In this document: piece by piece, positions 46,688 through 56,113 of the stretch | Layout: each line of letters begins with the position of its first letter | Numbering within the stretch: the first letter of the stretch is position 1 | Assembly: GCF_003859805.1 (NCBI RefSeq) | Contig: NZ_RQZG01000014.1 | Location: forward strand, 1-64,000 | Source: Arachnia propionica | Lineage (GTDB): Bacteria > Actinomycetota > Actinomycetes > Propionibacteriales > Propionibacteriaceae | DNA length: 64,000 nucleotides | Direction of reading: 5' to 3' | Notes under the pieces: generated by a model | Seen by the model: the letters and a program-made list of their open reading frames with translations, nothing else | Told to the model about the DNA's origin: nothing | Databases searched by the model: none | Position numbers and translations under genes: made by a program

Positions 46688-47676
46688 TGGCCGGGGGGAG
46701 CAGACGCGCCAGTCTCGCCGATGTCGCGAGGCTGGCGGGGGTTTCCAGCCAGACCGTCTCCCGCGTGGTGCGCGGCGCCGCCGTCGTCGCCCCGGAGACC
46801 CGGGAGCGGGTGCAGCAGGCGGTGGAGGAGCTCGGCTACCGTCCCAACCTGGCCGCACGATCCCTGTCCAACCGGAGGACCGGGGTCATCCACATCATCA
46901 ACGCCACCCCACTGTTCGGTGGCCATGCGCGCACCTTCCTGTCAGTGGTCCAGGAGCTCGGGTCGAGGGGCTACCAGACCTCGGTCTCGGCGGTCCCGGA
47001 TCAGCAGAACCCCGCCTTCGACGAGCTGGTGCCCCTGGGGGTGGACGGGGTCGTCGTGCTCGGCGGGCACGCGGATTCGGCCGATCTCGTCTCGGTGCTC
47101 CACGACAGGGTGCCCGCGGTCTTCGTCGGGCAACGTCACGGCCTGCCCGACGACGTCGCCTCAGTCGCCATCGACCAGGGTCTGGGAGCACGGCTTGCCA
47201 CCGAGCACCTGCTCAGCATCGGCAGGCGACGGCTGCTGCACCTGTGCGGCCCATCCGACTGGCTCGACGCCCACGAGCGCCGTGACGGTTTCCTGGCCTC
47301 CTGCGAGGCGGCCGGGGTCACCCCGCGGAAGGTCTCCGGAAGGTCCTGGTCGGCGGGTGACGGCCACGTGGCGGCGCAGGAGTTCCCGGACGACATCGAC
47401 GGGGTCTTCGCCAGCAACGACCACCTGGCCCTCGGCGCGATGCGATGGCTGGCCGAGCACGGCCGGGAGATCCCCGGGGATGTCGCGGTGGTCGGTTTCG
47501 ACGACGCCGAGGGCTCGGCGAACTTCCTGCCACCACTGACCACCCTGCGTCAACCCCACCACGAGGTCGGGGTGTGTGCCGTCGCCCACCTGGCGGCGCT
47601 CATCGACGACCGGCCGGCGGAACACACCCTGCTGAGCCCCGAACTCATCATCCGGCAATCGACGAAAGGTTCCTGA
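46684..47676 (+). CDS. LacI family transcriptional regulator of the fucose operon
   Basis: The 330-residue protein has the N-terminal helix-turn-helix SLADVARLAGVSSQTVSRVV and hinge LGYRPNLAARSL, then a periplasmic-binding-like effector domain (GVIHIINATPLFGGHA, VDGVVVLGG, GVFASNDHLALGAMRWL, VAVVGFDDAEGS). It probably binds the two CG-centred operators before the ABC genes and is released by L-fucose or a breakdown product. ATG at 46684 overlaps the kinase stop (ATGA); the next codon, ATG at 46687, is also possible. Auto-regulation follows from being in the operon. Confidence 0.92.
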   Translation: MMAGGSRRASLADVARLAGVSSQTVSRVVRGAAVVAPETRERVQQAVEELGYRPNLAARSLSNRRTGVIHIINATPLFGGHARTFLSVVQELGSRGYQTSVSAVPDQQNPAFDELVPLGVDGVVVLGGHADSADLVSVLHDRVPAVFVGQRHGLPDDVASVAIDQGLGARLATEHLLSIGRRRLLHLCGPSDWLDAHERRDGFLASCEAAGVTPRKVSGRSWSAGDGHVAAQEFPDDIDGVFASNDHLALGAMRWLAEHGREIPGDVAVVGFDDAEGSANFLPPLTTLRQPHHEVGVCAVAHLAALIDDRPAEHTLLSPELIIRQSTKGS

Positions 47677-47677
47677 C

Positions 47678-48121
47678 ATGCTCAACGGTCCCCTCATCCA
47701 TCCTGACCTGTTGGCCGCCCTCGGACGCAGCGGTCACAGTGGGAAGATCCTCATCACCGACGGCAACTACCCGGCGGCGAGTGGGGCCCCGGCCAGTGCG
47801 GAGCGGATCCATCTCAACCTCGCCCCGGGGCTGCTGGACGTCTCCCAGATCCTCGACGTGCTCAAGCAGGCCGTGCCCATCGAACGGGCCGGACTGATGG
47901 TGCCCGCCGCCGATGCGGTCGGCATCGAACGTCCCGATTCGATCCCCGCCCACGACGAGTACCGGAAGGCCCTGCCCGGGGTGACCTTCGACGAGATCCC
48001 GCGCTGGGACTTCTACGAGGCCGCGAAGGCCGAGGACGTCACCGTCGTCATCATCTCCGCCGATCAGCGGCTCTACGCCAACCTGCTGCTCACCATCGGG
48101 GTCCGCACCGCCGACGAGTGA
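47678..48121 (+). CDS. fucU: RbsD/FucU family L-fucose mutarotase
   Basis: FucU interconverts alpha and beta anomers of L-fucose, feeding the form used by the isomerase. The 147-residue product shows LAALGRSGHSGKILITDGNYP with the family's catalytic His, and the end motif VVIISADQRLYANLLLTIGV. It starts 1 nt after the regulator stop. A hairpin follows, closing the operon. FucU rather than RbsD is chosen because of the neighbours. Confidence 0.93.
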   Translation: MLNGPLIHPDLLAALGRSGHSGKILITDGNYPAASGAPASAERIHLNLAPGLLDVSQILDVLKQAVPIERAGLMVPAADAVGIERPDSIPAHDEYRKALPGVTFDEIPRWDFYEAAKAEDVTVVIISADQRLYANLLLTIGVRTADE

Positions 48122-48128
48122 GTCCTCC

Positions 48129-48161
48129 CCGCCGCCGGGCGCGACACGTCCCGGGCGGCGG
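48129..48161 (+). terminator. Terminator-like hairpin after fucU
   Basis: CCGCCGCCGGG pairs with CCCGGGCGGCGG with one bulged G, around a 10-nt loop, 7 nt after the fucU stop. It is very stable but lacks a T tract. Confidence 0.6.
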
Positions 48162-48231
48162 GCGGAAATCCCCCCGTTCGGCCTCGTCCTGCCCCATACT
48201 CGAGGGACGAGTCTTCAGTGGGGGAGGAATC

Positions 48232-48663
48232 ATGGTGCTGCGGGGGATGGGTCGAGTGATGTCTGGAGCGGCCATCGTCGTGTCCGGGGTGCTGATGGTG
48301 GGGTGTGCCCCGCACGAGCAGTCCGCGGAGCAGGCCCCGGCACCGGCCGCGGCCAGTCGGCACGACGCCGGGCCACGCATCCCGGAGGGGTACCAGAGCG
48401 ATGACTGCCCGCTGCCGGCCGGGGAACTCGTCTCGGCCATCGGGAGCCAGGACACCTACACCCTGACCTACACCGTGGAGGACGCCTCGGCCTTCGACAC
48501 CCTGCTGGCCGAGTACGACGCGCTCGGCTACGAACAGGTCGGCGCCGGGGAACCGGAGATGTTCAAGTCCGCGACGCTCACCAGGGACCGTTGGCAGGTC
48601 GATCTCGCCTACCCCGAGGTGGCGGGGTTCACGTTGATCGTCACGGCGAGGCTCACCTCCTGA
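48232..48663 (+). CDS. Small putative lipoprotein
   Basis: The 143-residue protein begins with a hydrophobic segment ending in a lipobox (GAAIVVSGVLMVGC, Cys at about 25), then an Ala/Gln-rich linker and a small domain with a single later Cys (GYQSDDCPLPAG) and an aromatic-rich centre (DTYTLTYTVEDASAF, LAEYDALGYEQVG). The latter resembles domains of secreted actinobacterial proteins that lack known function. ATG at 48232 has GGGGAGG ahead. It lies alone between the fucose operon and cysE. The lipoprotein at 51948 has a similar size and a related-looking EYDALGYE/LPAAGYE pattern. Confidence 0.75.
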   Translation: MVLRGMGRVMSGAAIVVSGVLMVGCAPHEQSAEQAPAPAAASRHDAGPRIPEGYQSDDCPLPAGELVSAIGSQDTYTLTYTVEDASAFDTLLAEYDALGYEQVGAGEPEMFKSATLTRDRWQVDLAYPEVAGFTLIVTARLTS

Positions 48664-48736
48664 ACCGGGACGGGAATGATCGGCCCGGTCCGGGAGTTGT
48701 ACCAGTGACGTCGACGCTCCACTGTGAGGAGGGCCC

Positions 48737-49543
48737 ATGGACCCGGAACGCATCGTTGCCGACCACCTGATCTGGGACACGATCCGCGATGAGTGCAGCC
48801 GAGCCGCGGCCAGTGAGCCCCTGCTGGCCGGTTTCCTGTCCCACGTGGTGCTGAGCCAGCCCGATCTCGAGACCGCCCTCGCCTACATCCTGGCCGCGAA
48901 GCTGGACAACGCGACCCTGCCTGCCCTGAGCCTGCGCGACATCATCCTCGGGGTGCTGCAGGAGGAGGAGGGCATCCAACGCGCCATCCGGGCCGACCTG
49001 CAGGCCGTCGTGACCCGTGATCCCGCGACCCCCGGCTATGCCAACCCGCTGCTCTACTTCAAGGGTTTCCACTCCATCCAGGCCTATCGGGTGGCCCATT
49101 CGTACTGGATGCGGGAGCGTCGGGCCCTGGCGTTGTACCTGCAGTCCCGGATCTCCGAGGTCTTCGCCGTCGACATCCATCCGGCGGCACGCATCGGCAA
49201 GGGCATCATGTTCGACCATGCGACGAGTGTGGTCATCGGTGAGACCGCCGTGGTGGAGGACGACTTCTCGATGCTCCACGAGGTGACCCTCGGTGGCTCC
49301 GGCAAGGAGGGGGGAGACCGCCACCCGAAGATCGGGCGTGGCGTGATGATCGGGGCGGGGGCCAAGGTGCTCGGCAACATCACCGTCGGCCAGGGGGCCA
49401 AGATCGGGGCCGGATCGGTGGTGCTGAAGGATGTGCCCCCGCACACGACGGTGGCAGGGGTACCCGCGAAGGTGGTCTCCGTGCCCAGCGCGGCCCTGCC
49501 CGCCCTCGACATGGACCAGTGCCTCGGGGTGAGCCCGGCATGA
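48737..49543 (+). CDS. cysE: Serine O-acetyltransferase
   Basis: CysE transfers acetyl from acetyl-CoA to serine, the first step of cysteine synthesis. The 268-residue product matches the long enterobacterial-type form: an N-terminal helical domain (IWDTIRDECSRAAASEPLLAG), then a left-handed beta helix of hexapeptide repeats (VDIHPAARIGKGIMFDH, VVIGETAVVEDDFSMLHEVTLGG, IGRGVMIGAGAKVLGNITVG). The active-site His pair (MFDHATS and MLHEVTLGG) is present. ATG has GAGGAGGG ahead. The usual partner cysK is not next to it. Confidence 0.95.
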   Translation: MDPERIVADHLIWDTIRDECSRAAASEPLLAGFLSHVVLSQPDLETALAYILAAKLDNATLPALSLRDIILGVLQEEEGIQRAIRADLQAVVTRDPATPGYANPLLYFKGFHSIQAYRVAHSYWMRERRALALYLQSRISEVFAVDIHPAARIGKGIMFDHATSVVIGETAVVEDDFSMLHEVTLGGSGKEGGDRHPKIGRGVMIGAGAKVLGNITVGQGAKIGAGSVVLKDVPPHTTVAGVPAKVVSVPSAALPALDMDQCLGVSPA

Positions 49544-49605
49544 GCAGCCACGTCGTGGGCCCGGGGATCGGTGACCTCCTGCGACGGCGGGGCAGACCGG
49601 TGTGA

Positions 49606-51375
49606 TCACTCGGGATCGACGATCTGGCAGAGCACGTCCCCGGCGCTGACACTCTGGCCGACGGCCATCGCGAGCTCCGTGACCTGCCCCGGACGATGCG
49701 CCGTCAGGGGCTGCTCCATCTTCATGGCCTCGATGACGGCCACGACCTGACCCTCCTCCACGACCTCGCCCTCAGTGACCGAGACCTTGACCACGGTGCC
49801 CTGCATCGGGGAGGGCAGTGCGTTGCCGCTGGGGGCCAGCACCTTCGCACCACCGCGGTCCCGTTTCGTGGGGCGTCTCGGGGACCGGGCGGAACCGCTG
49901 CCACGGGTGGCGAAACCGCCGGGTAGCTTCACCTCCATGCGGCGGCCGTTGACCTCCACGGTGATGACCTCGGGCTCCCCGAGGTCATCGGGCTCGCCCA
50001 GCATCCCGGTGTAGGGCTGGATCCCGCCGGAGAACTCCGTCTCGATCCAGCGGGTGTGGACCCGGAAGTCTCCGTCGACGGCGACGAAGGCCGGGTCCTG
50101 CAGCACCGCCTCATGGAAGGGCACCACCGTCGGCATCCCCTCCACCACCAGTTCGTTCAGGGCCCGTCGGGCACGGGAGAGGGCCTCAGGGCGATCAGCC
50201 CCGGTGACGATGACCTTCGCCACCAGGGAGTCGAAGGCACCGGGAACGGTCATCCCGGCGTGGTAACCCTCGTCGACACGTACCCCCGGTCCGGTCGGGG
50301 CGTGCCATTTCACCAGGGTCCCCGGGGCGGGCATGAACCCTCGTCCCGCGTCCTCGGCATTGATGCGGAACTCGATGGAGTGTCCCCGAACCGGTGGATC
50401 GTCGTAGCCGAGGGGCTCACCGGCGGCGATGCGGAACATCTCCTTGACCAGGTCCAGGCCGGTCACCTCCTCTGAGACGGGGTGCTCGACCTGCAGGCGG
50501 GTGTTGACCTCGAGGAAGGAGATGGTGCCGTCGCGCCCGACCAGGAACTCGCAGGTACCGGCCCCGACGTAGCCGGCCTCTTTCAGGATGTCCTTGGAGG
50601 AGCGGTACAGCAGGTCCTGCTGTTCAGCGGTGAGGAACGGTGCCGGTGCCTCCTCCACCAGCTTCTGGTGACGACGCTGCAGCGAGCAGTCCCGGGTGGA
50701 GACCACCACCACGTTGCCGTGGGAGTCCGCGAGGCACTGGGTCTCCACGTGCCGGGGCGCGTCGAGGTAGCGCTCGACGAAGCACTCGCCCCGTCCGAAG
50801 GCGGTGACCGCCTCCCTCGTCGCCGAGTCGAAGAGTTCCGGGATCTCCGCCAGGGTGCGCGCCACCTTCAGCCCGCGGCCACCACCCCCGAAAGCCGCCT
50901 TGATGGCCACGGGGAGCCCGTGCTGCTCGGCGAAGGCGACCACCTCGTCGGCATCGACGACCGGATCCGCGGTGCCGGGAACCTGTGGGGCACCCACCCG
51001 TTGCGCCAGGTGACGGGCCCTGACCTTGTCCCCGAGCTTCTCGATCGCCTCGGGTGGTGGGCCGATCCAGGTCAGTCCCGCATCGATGACGGCGCGTGCG
51101 AACTCCGCGTTCTCAGCCAGGAAACCGTAACCGGGGTGGACCGCATCCGCGCCGGAGCGCTGCGCGACGGTGAGCAACTTGTCGACATGGAGATAGGTGT
51201 TGGCCGGGGTGGCACCATCCAGGGCGAATGCCTCGTCGGCGAGCCTCACGAACAGGGACCCCGCATCCGAGTCGGCGTACACCGCGACGGAGGCGATTCC
51301 TGAGTCTTTCGCGGCACGGATCACCCGAACGGCGATCTCGCCTCGATTCGCGATCAGGACTTTCGAGATGGCCAC
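49606..51375 (-). CDS. Acyl-CoA carboxylase alpha subunit (biotin carboxylase + biotin carrier)
   Basis: This 589-residue subunit carboxylates its own biotin with ATP and bicarbonate and feeds acetyl-CoA or propionyl-CoA carboxylation. It starts [20 protein letters not shown], has the ATP-grasp motif [37 protein letters not shown], and ends with a biotinyl domain ([11 protein letters not shown]). GTG at 51375 has GGAAAGG 9 nt ahead and is preferred; the in-frame ATG at 51384 lies right against that site. The carboxyltransferase and epsilon subunits lie 3 kb away on the same strand and birA is beyond them. Whether the complex serves acetyl-, propionyl- or both cannot be told. Confidence 0.94.
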   Translation of the reverse strand: MAISKVLIANRGEIAVRVIRAAKDSGIASVAVYADSDAGSLFVRLADEAFALDGATPANTYLHVDKLLTVAQRSGADAVHPGYGFLAENAEFARAVIDAGLTWIGPPPEAIEKLGDKVRARHLAQRVGAPQVPGTADPVVDADEVVAFAEQHGLPVAIKAAFGGGGRGLKVARTLAEIPELFDSATREAVTAFGRGECFVERYLDAPRHVETQCLADSHGNVVVVSTRDCSLQRRHQKLVEEAPAPFLTAEQQDLLYRSSKDILKEAGYVGAGTCEFLVGRDGTISFLEVNTRLQVEHPVSEEVTGLDLVKEMFRIAAGEPLGYDDPPVRGHSIEFRINAEDAGRGFMPAPGTLVKWHAPTGPGVRVDEGYHAGMTVPGAFDSLVAKVIVTGADRPEALSRARRALNELVVEGMPTVVPFHEAVLQDPAFVAVDGDFRVHTRWIETEFSGGIQPYTGMLGEPDDLGEPEVITVEVNGRRMEVKLPGGFATRGSGSARSPRRPTKRDRGGAKVLAPSGNALPSPMQGTVVKVSVTEGEVVEEGQVVAVIEAMKMEQPLTAHRPGQVTELAMAVGQSVSAGDVLCQIVDPE

Positions 51376-51447
51376 GATGCACATCCTTTCCAGAGGTTTC
51401 ACCTGCTCGGCAGTGTAGTGCGAAGCCCGGCCGCTTCGGGAGAACCG

Positions 51448-51453
51448 TAGAGT
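51448..51453 (+). promoter_or_regulatory. -10 element TAGAGT for the Nudix gene
   Basis: TAGAGT lies 6 nt before the ATG at 51460 and no Shine-Dalgarno precedes that start, which fits a leaderless transcript. Confidence 0.5.
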
Positions 51454-51459
51454 TGGGAC

Positions 51460-51951
51460 ATGGCAACACCAGGGTTCATCACGGAGTTGAGACGTCACAT
51501 CGGACATGCTCCGCTGTGGTTGATGGGGGCCAACGCACTGGTCCTGCGTGATGGCGGGACCGGACCGGAGGTGCTGCTGTTCCGGCGCAGTGACAACGGG
51601 GACTGGGCCGGGATCGCGGGCATCGTGGAGCCGGGGGAGCATCCCGCCACCACCGTGGTGCGGGAGGCGATGGAGGAGGGCTGCGTCGAGATCGAGGTCG
51701 AACGACTGCTGTGGGTGGTCGTCATGGATGAGATCACCTACGTCAACGGGGACCGCTGCCAGTTCCTCGACCACGGCTTCCGGGCCCGACTCGTCGGTGG
51801 GGAACCCGGCATCGGTGATGGTGAGGCGTGCGACTGGGGATGGTTCCCGGTCGACCGGTTGCCCGAACCTCGGCAGGAGCGCCTGGACGCACTGGTGCGG
51901 ATCTGCCTGGCCGACCCTGCGGAGGTCGTGACTGATCTGGAGGGCTGGTGA
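51460..51951 (+). CDS. Nudix hydrolase
   Basis: The 163-residue enzyme carries a full Nudix box, [20 protein letters not shown] followed by GC, with the REuxEE metal-binding core. Family members hydrolyse nucleoside diphosphates linked to other groups; the substrate is unknown. The start ([21 protein letters not shown]) and the later aromatic segment [21 protein letters not shown] are typical of actinobacterial Nudix proteins. It is probably leaderless. Its stop overlaps the following lipoprotein start (GTGA). Confidence 0.92.
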   Translation: MATPGFITELRRHIGHAPLWLMGANALVLRDGGTGPEVLLFRRSDNGDWAGIAGIVEPGEHPATTVVREAMEEGCVEIEVERLLWVVVMDEITYVNGDRCQFLDHGFRARLVGGEPGIGDGEACDWGWFPVDRLPEPRQERLDALVRICLADPAEVVTDLEGW

Positions 51952-52376
51952 GAGGCCCACTCGTCACGTCACTCCTGGCCGGGGGACTGAGCGTGGCGCT
52001 GCTGGCCGGATGTTCAGCGGCGCCCGGGCCCATCGAGGTGTCCGTCAGTCCGTCCGCCACGGCGGTGCCGTCCCGGCCGAGCGGTGGGATCCCGCTCGCG
52101 GAACTCGGGTTCCGCAACGGCCCGGACGACCTCTGGCTGCCGGAACAGGTGCTCGTCGTCGAGCAGGTGGACATGGCGAACAACGTCACCCTCGTGATGG
52201 CCAAGCCGTCCGGTGAGGAACTCACCCACTGGTTGCGGGAACACCTGCCCGCCGCGGGCTACGAGATCACCGCCGACGGTGCGGGCTCCCTGCTGTTCCA
52301 CAGGGAGCCCTGGCAGGGGGCGTTCACCGTGACCGGGGAGTACAGCGCCCTCAGCCTGCGCACCGACCGGGAGTAG
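51948..52376 (+). CDS. Small putative lipoprotein, coupled to the Nudix gene
   Basis: The 142-residue protein has a lipoprotein signal ([22 protein letters not shown], Cys at about 22) followed by a Ser/Pro linker and a small domain ([21 protein letters not shown]) that I do not recognise. GTG overlaps the Nudix stop by 4 nt. Its stop is 3 nt from that of the convergent DivIVA-like gene, with no terminator between. The pattern of residues resembles the lipoprotein at 48232. Confidence 0.78.
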   Translation: MRGPLVTSLLAGGLSVALLAGCSAAPGPIEVSVSPSATAVPSRPSGGIPLAELGFRNGPDDLWLPEQVLVVEQVDMANNVTLVMAKPSGEELTHWLREHLPAAGYEITADGAGSLLFHREPWQGAFTVTGEYSALSLRTDRE

Positions 52377-52379
52377 CGG

Positions 52380-53387
52380 TCACTGGGCGGAGGAGGGGGA
52401 ACCCACCTCGCCCGGGAGCACGGCAGCCGCCTCCAGCTGCGCCGCGACGGCCGGTGCCCCCATGCTGAGGGAGCTCTCCCCGAGGGTGGCCAGCATCGTG
52501 CGGACGTTGGCGAGCTGCTCGGTGATGGAGTCGCGACGGGCGGCCAGCGCGGCCAGTTCGCGTTCGGACTCCCGCTTGACCCGTTCGGCCGAGGCACGTG
52601 CGCTCTCCAGCATGGAACGGGACTCCTGGGTGGCGCGTTCCTGCATGGCCGAGGCATCGGTGCGGGCCTGGGTCATGATCCGCTCCGCCTCGTTCTGGGC
52701 CTCCGTCACCTTGCTGCTGGCCAGGCTCAGGGCGCGCTCGTGGGTGGCCATCTGGGAGGCGAACTCCTCGGCGGCGCGGTCCCGACGCTCCGCCAGCGAG
52801 GCCTCGAACTCGGCCGCGGCGGCACCGGCGGCGGCACGCTGCTTCTCGAACAGTGCCTCTGCCTCCTGGCGCCGGGCCGACGACTCGCGTTCAGCCGCGT
52901 CGAGCAGCTCCTCGGCGTCGGACTTGGCCTGCAGCAGGACCCGGGCGGCGTCGGCATCGGCCTTGGAGCGGGTCTCGTAGGCGTACGAGTCCGCCGAGTT
53001 GCGGGAGTGCTCGACCTCCTCCTCCACCTGGGCCTGCATGGCCTCGGCGTCCTGCTTGGCCCGGTCGAGGATGTCGTCGGCCTCGGTCTGCGCAAGGTTG
53101 AGGATCTTCCCGATCCGCTCACCGAGGGCGGAGAAGTCGGTGGTCCGGGCCGCAGCCTGTGCCTGGGCGTTGGTGGCCTGGTCCTCCAGGTCGGAGATCT
53201 TCTCCTTGAGCGAGGCCACCTCCTGCTGGGCGGCCTCGAGGGCCTGGTTCAGGTCGTTGATCTCCACGGTCTGCGTGGCTGCTTCCTGAATGGCGGCGGC
53301 ATGGCTCTGGCGCATACGACGAAGCACGGAATCCACTTGGGCTGGATCGTAACCGCGTCGCACCATCGCGAAGGTCTCGTCGGTCAT
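52380..53387 (-). CDS. DivIVA-like coiled-coil protein
   Basis: The 335-residue protein starts with the DivIVA membrane-curvature motif (FAMVRRGYDPAQVDSVLRRM), followed by nearly continuous coiled coil (residues about 30-310) rich in Ala, Glu, Gln and Arg, and a short tail. Such proteins mark the cell poles or septum and recruit wall-synthesis or chromosome proteins. It is longer and more Ala-rich than Wag31, so it may be a paralogue. ATG has AGGAGA ahead. It stands alone on its strand, with about 200 nt upstream that hold no other feature I can see. Confidence 0.88.
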   Translation of the reverse strand: MTDETFAMVRRGYDPAQVDSVLRRMRQSHAAAIQEAATQTVEINDLNQALEAAQQEVASLKEKISDLEDQATNAQAQAAARTTDFSALGERIGKILNLAQTEADDILDRAKQDAEAMQAQVEEEVEHSRNSADSYAYETRSKADADAARVLLQAKSDAEELLDAAERESSARRQEAEALFEKQRAAAGAAAAEFEASLAERRDRAAEEFASQMATHERALSLASSKVTEAQNEAERIMTQARTDASAMQERATQESRSMLESARASAERVKRESERELAALAARRDSITEQLANVRTMLATLGESSLSMGAPAVAAQLEAAAVLPGEVGSPSSAQ

Positions 53388-53590
53388 CGGGGTCTCCTGG
53401 TTCTTGTGTCACGGGAAGGGGGGCCGTTCAGTGCCGATTCGGCGTACTGCCACAAGGCCTAAAGTTAGCACTCCCCACCCGGCGGGATCGACCCCCCTCG
53501 GTGGAAGAAGGCCTGCCCGGCTGTCACGTCGAGCAACACGGGTGACCATGTCGTGCTCCCGGGCACGGCAGGACAGGAGGTGCTGGCCGA

Positions 53591-54244
53591 TCAGCCAGGC
53601 ATCGATGGTTTGTGGGAGCCGCGGTCGGACGTGCCGAGGCCGGAGGGGTGGTGCCGCCACAGCGTCGGCCACTGCACGCCCAGATCCAGCAGGATCTGCC
53701 GCAGCAGGGGCAGGGACAGTCCCACCACGTTGTGCGGGTCACCGTCGATCCCGGTGATGAAGGCCCCACCCAGACCGTCGATGGTGAAGGCGCCGGCGAC
53801 GTTCTCGGGCTCGCCCGAGGCCGCGTAGGCCAGCACCTCGTCCTCGGTGAGGTCGGCGAACCGCACCACGGTGCTGGCGGCACGCAGGGCCCGCTGTTCC
53901 CAACCGTCGCGTCGCACCAGCACGAAGTGCCCGGTGTGGAGCACCCCCTGTCTGCCGGACATGCGTCGCCAGAGCTCGGCGGCGACCTCGGGGGAGCGGG
54001 GTTTCCCCCGGGCCCGGCCGTCGAACTCCAGCACCGAGTCACAGGCGACGATGACGGCGTCATCGGTGACCCGCGCCGCCACCGATTCCCCCTTGGCACG
54101 TGCCAAGGTCTGGACCAGGTCCAGCGGTCGGGACTCGGTGACGGTCGACTCGTCGAAGTCGCTGGCCATGACCTCGGGATCGAGACCGGCGCGGCGCAGC
54201 AGCTCCAGCCTCGAGGGTGACTTGGATGCGAGGATGAGTCTCAT
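53591..54244 (-). CDS. maf: Maf family nucleoside triphosphate pyrophosphatase
   Basis: Maf enzymes hydrolyse modified or excess NTPs such as dTTP, UTP or m5UTP to monophosphates. The 217-residue product starts [20 protein letters not shown] and has the motifs SDFDEST, VACDSVLEFDGRARGKP, and IDGLGGAFITGIDGDPHNVVGLSL. The start at 54244 shares one base with the accE stop (TGATG), so it is the last gene of accD-accE-maf. The C-terminal tail after residue 200 (SDRGSHKPSMPG) is extra. Confidence 0.92.
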   Translation of the reverse strand: MRLILASKSPSRLELLRRAGLDPEVMASDFDESTVTESRPLDLVQTLARAKGESVAARVTDDAVIVACDSVLEFDGRARGKPRSPEVAAELWRRMSGRQGVLHTGHFVLVRRDGWEQRALRAASTVVRFADLTEDEVLAYAASGEPENVAGAFTIDGLGGAFITGIDGDPHNVVGLSLPLLRQILLDLGVQWPTLWRHHPSGLGTSDRGSHKPSMPG

Positions 54245-54474
54245 CAGAATCGGATGAAGGTGCGCCACGCGTCACGGCCATTGACCAGGGGCGTGCGCAC
54301 CGTGCGGTAGTAGGACTTCCAGCCTCCCGCCAGCGGACGGTCGGCTGCTGGTTTCAGGGTGTCAGGGGTCAGGGCGGCACTGAGCACGGCGACGAGCGCG
54401 GCGAGCTCCTCGTCGGTGGCGCCACCCGAGACCGTGAACAGGGGCTGTTCCACCACCCCCTCGACGCCGCTCAC
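54244..54474 (-). CDS. accE: Acyl-CoA carboxylase epsilon subunit
   Basis: This 76-residue protein matches the small AccE/PccE subunits that actinobacteria use to join alpha and beta subunits: a short start ([20 protein letters not shown]), the helix [15 protein letters not shown], and the end segment WRTFIRF after a conserved [11 protein letters not shown] region. GTG at 54474 overlaps the beta-subunit stop (GTGA). Its presence supports a propionyl- or long-chain-type complex rather than a plain acetyl-CoA carboxylase. Confidence 0.88.
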   Translation of the reverse strand: MSGVEGVVEQPLFTVSGGATDEELAALVAVLSAALTPDTLKPAADRPLAGGWKSYYRTVRTPLVNGRDAWRTFIRF

Positions 54475-56045
54475 AGCGGGATGTTCCCGTGCTTCTTGGG
54501 TGGCAGCTGCTCACGTTTCGAACGCAGCAACCGCAGCACCCGGATGATCTGGGACCTGGTCTCGTGCGGATAGATCACCTGGTCGATGTAGCCGCGCTCC
54601 GCCGCCACGTACGGGTTGGCCAGTTCGTCGTCGTACTCGGTGATCAGCTGCTGACGCAGCGCCTCCGGGTCCTCGGCGTCCTGGAGGGTCCTGCGGTGGA
54701 GGATGTTCACCGCGCCCTGCGCCCCCATCACGGCGATCTGCGCCGTCGGCCAGGCGAAGTTCACATCCGCCCCGAGATGCTTCGAGCCCATCACCACGTA
54801 GGCCCCGCCGTACGCCTTGCGGGTGATGACGGTGATCAGTGGCACCGTGGCCTCGGCGTAGGCGTAGATCAGTTTCGCCCCACGGCGGATGATGCCCTGA
54901 TGCTCCTGGCCCACCCCGGGCAGGAAGCCCGGGACATCCACGAAGGTCAGCACCGGGATGTTGAAGGCGTCGCAGGTGCGCACGAAACGCGCTGCCTTCT
55001 CCGAGGCGTCGATGTCCAGGCATCCCGCGAAATTCGTGGGCTGGTTCGCCACGATGCCGATGGGTCGGCCCTCGATGCGTCCGAAACCCGTGATGACGTT
55101 CGCGGCGAACAGCTGCATCACCTCGAGGAACTCCTCGTCGTCGAGGACGTTGTGGATGATCTGACGCATGTCGTAGGGCTGGTTCGCGGAATCGGGGATC
55201 AGGTGGTCGAGCTCGCGGTCGTGGTCCGTGATCGTCAGGTCCACCTCCGCGTCGTCGTAGACCGGGGGATCCTCCAGGTTGTTCTGGGGCAGGTAGCTGA
55301 TGAGGTCACGAACGTACTCGAGGGCATCGGTCTCGTCGGCGGCCAGGTAGTGGGAGTTGCCGGACCGGCTGGAATGGGTGCGCCCACCCCCCAGCTCCTC
55401 CATGGAGACGTCCTCACCGGTCACCGTCCTGATCACCTCCGGACCGGTGATGAACATCTGCGAGGTCTGGTCCACCATCACCACGAAGTCGGTCAGGGCG
55501 GGGGAGTAGACGTGGCCACCCGCAGCAGCTCCCATGATGAGGGAGATCTGCGGGATCACGCCGGAGGCCCGGGTGTTGCGGCGGAAGATCTCACCGTAGA
55601 GGGCCAGCGAGACCACCCCTTCCTGGATCCGGGCCCCACCGCCCTCGTTGATCCCGATGAGCGGGCAGCCGGTCTTCAACGCGAAGTCGATGATCTTCAC
55701 GATCTTCTCGCCGTAGACCTCACCCAGGGCACCGCCGAAGACCGTCACGTCCTGGGAGAAGACGCACACGGGACGACCGTGGATGGCTCCGGTGCCCGTG
55801 ACGACGCCGTCACCGTAGGGGCGGCGGGCGTCCATGCCGAAGCTGGTCGAACGATGGCGGGCGAACTCGTCGAGCTCGGCGAAACTCCCTTCGTCGAGCA
55901 GGGCCAGCACCCGTTCACGGGCAGTCATCTTGCCCTTGGCGTGCTGCTTCTCGACCGCGGCCGTGGACCCGGCGTGGATCGCCTCGTTGATACGACGCCC
56001 CAGGTCGGCCACCTTGCCGGCGGTGGTGTGGATGTCGATCTCCAT
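54471..56045 (-). CDS. Acyl-CoA (propionyl-CoA) carboxylase beta subunit
   Basis: The 524-residue carboxyltransferase moves CO2 from biotin to acetyl- or propionyl-CoA. It has two crotonase-like halves: [52 protein letters not shown] and [17 protein letters not shown] in the first; [37 protein letters not shown] and [18 protein letters not shown] in the second. The latter oxyanion-hole residues fit propionyl-CoA carboxylases (PccB/AccD5). ATG at 56045 ([10 protein letters not shown]) follows TAGGGT by 7 nt and appears leaderless. It heads accD-accE-maf and is divergent from birA. Confidence 0.95.
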   Translation of the reverse strand: MEIDIHTTAGKVADLGRRINEAIHAGSTAAVEKQHAKGKMTARERVLALLDEGSFAELDEFARHRSTSFGMDARRPYGDGVVTGTGAIHGRPVCVFSQDVTVFGGALGEVYGEKIVKIIDFALKTGCPLIGINEGGGARIQEGVVSLALYGEIFRRNTRASGVIPQISLIMGAAAGGHVYSPALTDFVVMVDQTSQMFITGPEVIRTVTGEDVSMEELGGGRTHSSRSGNSHYLAADETDALEYVRDLISYLPQNNLEDPPVYDDAEVDLTITDHDRELDHLIPDSANQPYDMRQIIHNVLDDEEFLEVMQLFAANVITGFGRIEGRPIGIVANQPTNFAGCLDIDASEKAARFVRTCDAFNIPVLTFVDVPGFLPGVGQEHQGIIRRGAKLIYAYAEATVPLITVITRKAYGGAYVVMGSKHLGADVNFAWPTAQIAVMGAQGAVNILHRRTLQDAEDPEALRQQLITEYDDELANPYVAAERGYIDQVIYPHETRSQIIRVLRLLRSKREQLPPKKHGNIPL

Positions 56046-56052
56046 ACCGGGC

Positions 56053-56058
56053 ACCCTA
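56053..56058 (-). promoter_or_regulatory. -10 element TAGGGT for accD
   Basis: Read on the minus strand, TAGGGT lies 7 nt before the ATG at 56045 with no proper Shine-Dalgarno. It lies only about 45 nt from the divergent birA promoter. Confidence 0.5.
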
Positions 56059-56101
56059 CCCGGCAACCTGCCCCGAGACAGCGGTTTCCGTCTCGAAGCC
56101 C

Positions 56102-56107
56102 TATCGT
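56102..56107 (+). promoter_or_regulatory. -10 element TATCGT for birA
   Basis: TATCGT lies 6 nt before the ATG at 56114 and no Shine-Dalgarno is present, which fits a leaderless start. The 68-nt gap to accD must carry both divergent promoters, so a regulator bound there could control both. Confidence 0.5.
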
Positions 56108-56113
56108 GTGCCC

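Noticed and set aside
53460-53480. CIRCE (HrcA) element
   Set aside because: Only one half, TTAGCACTC, is present; the second half GAGTGCTAA is not found at the 9-nt spacing.
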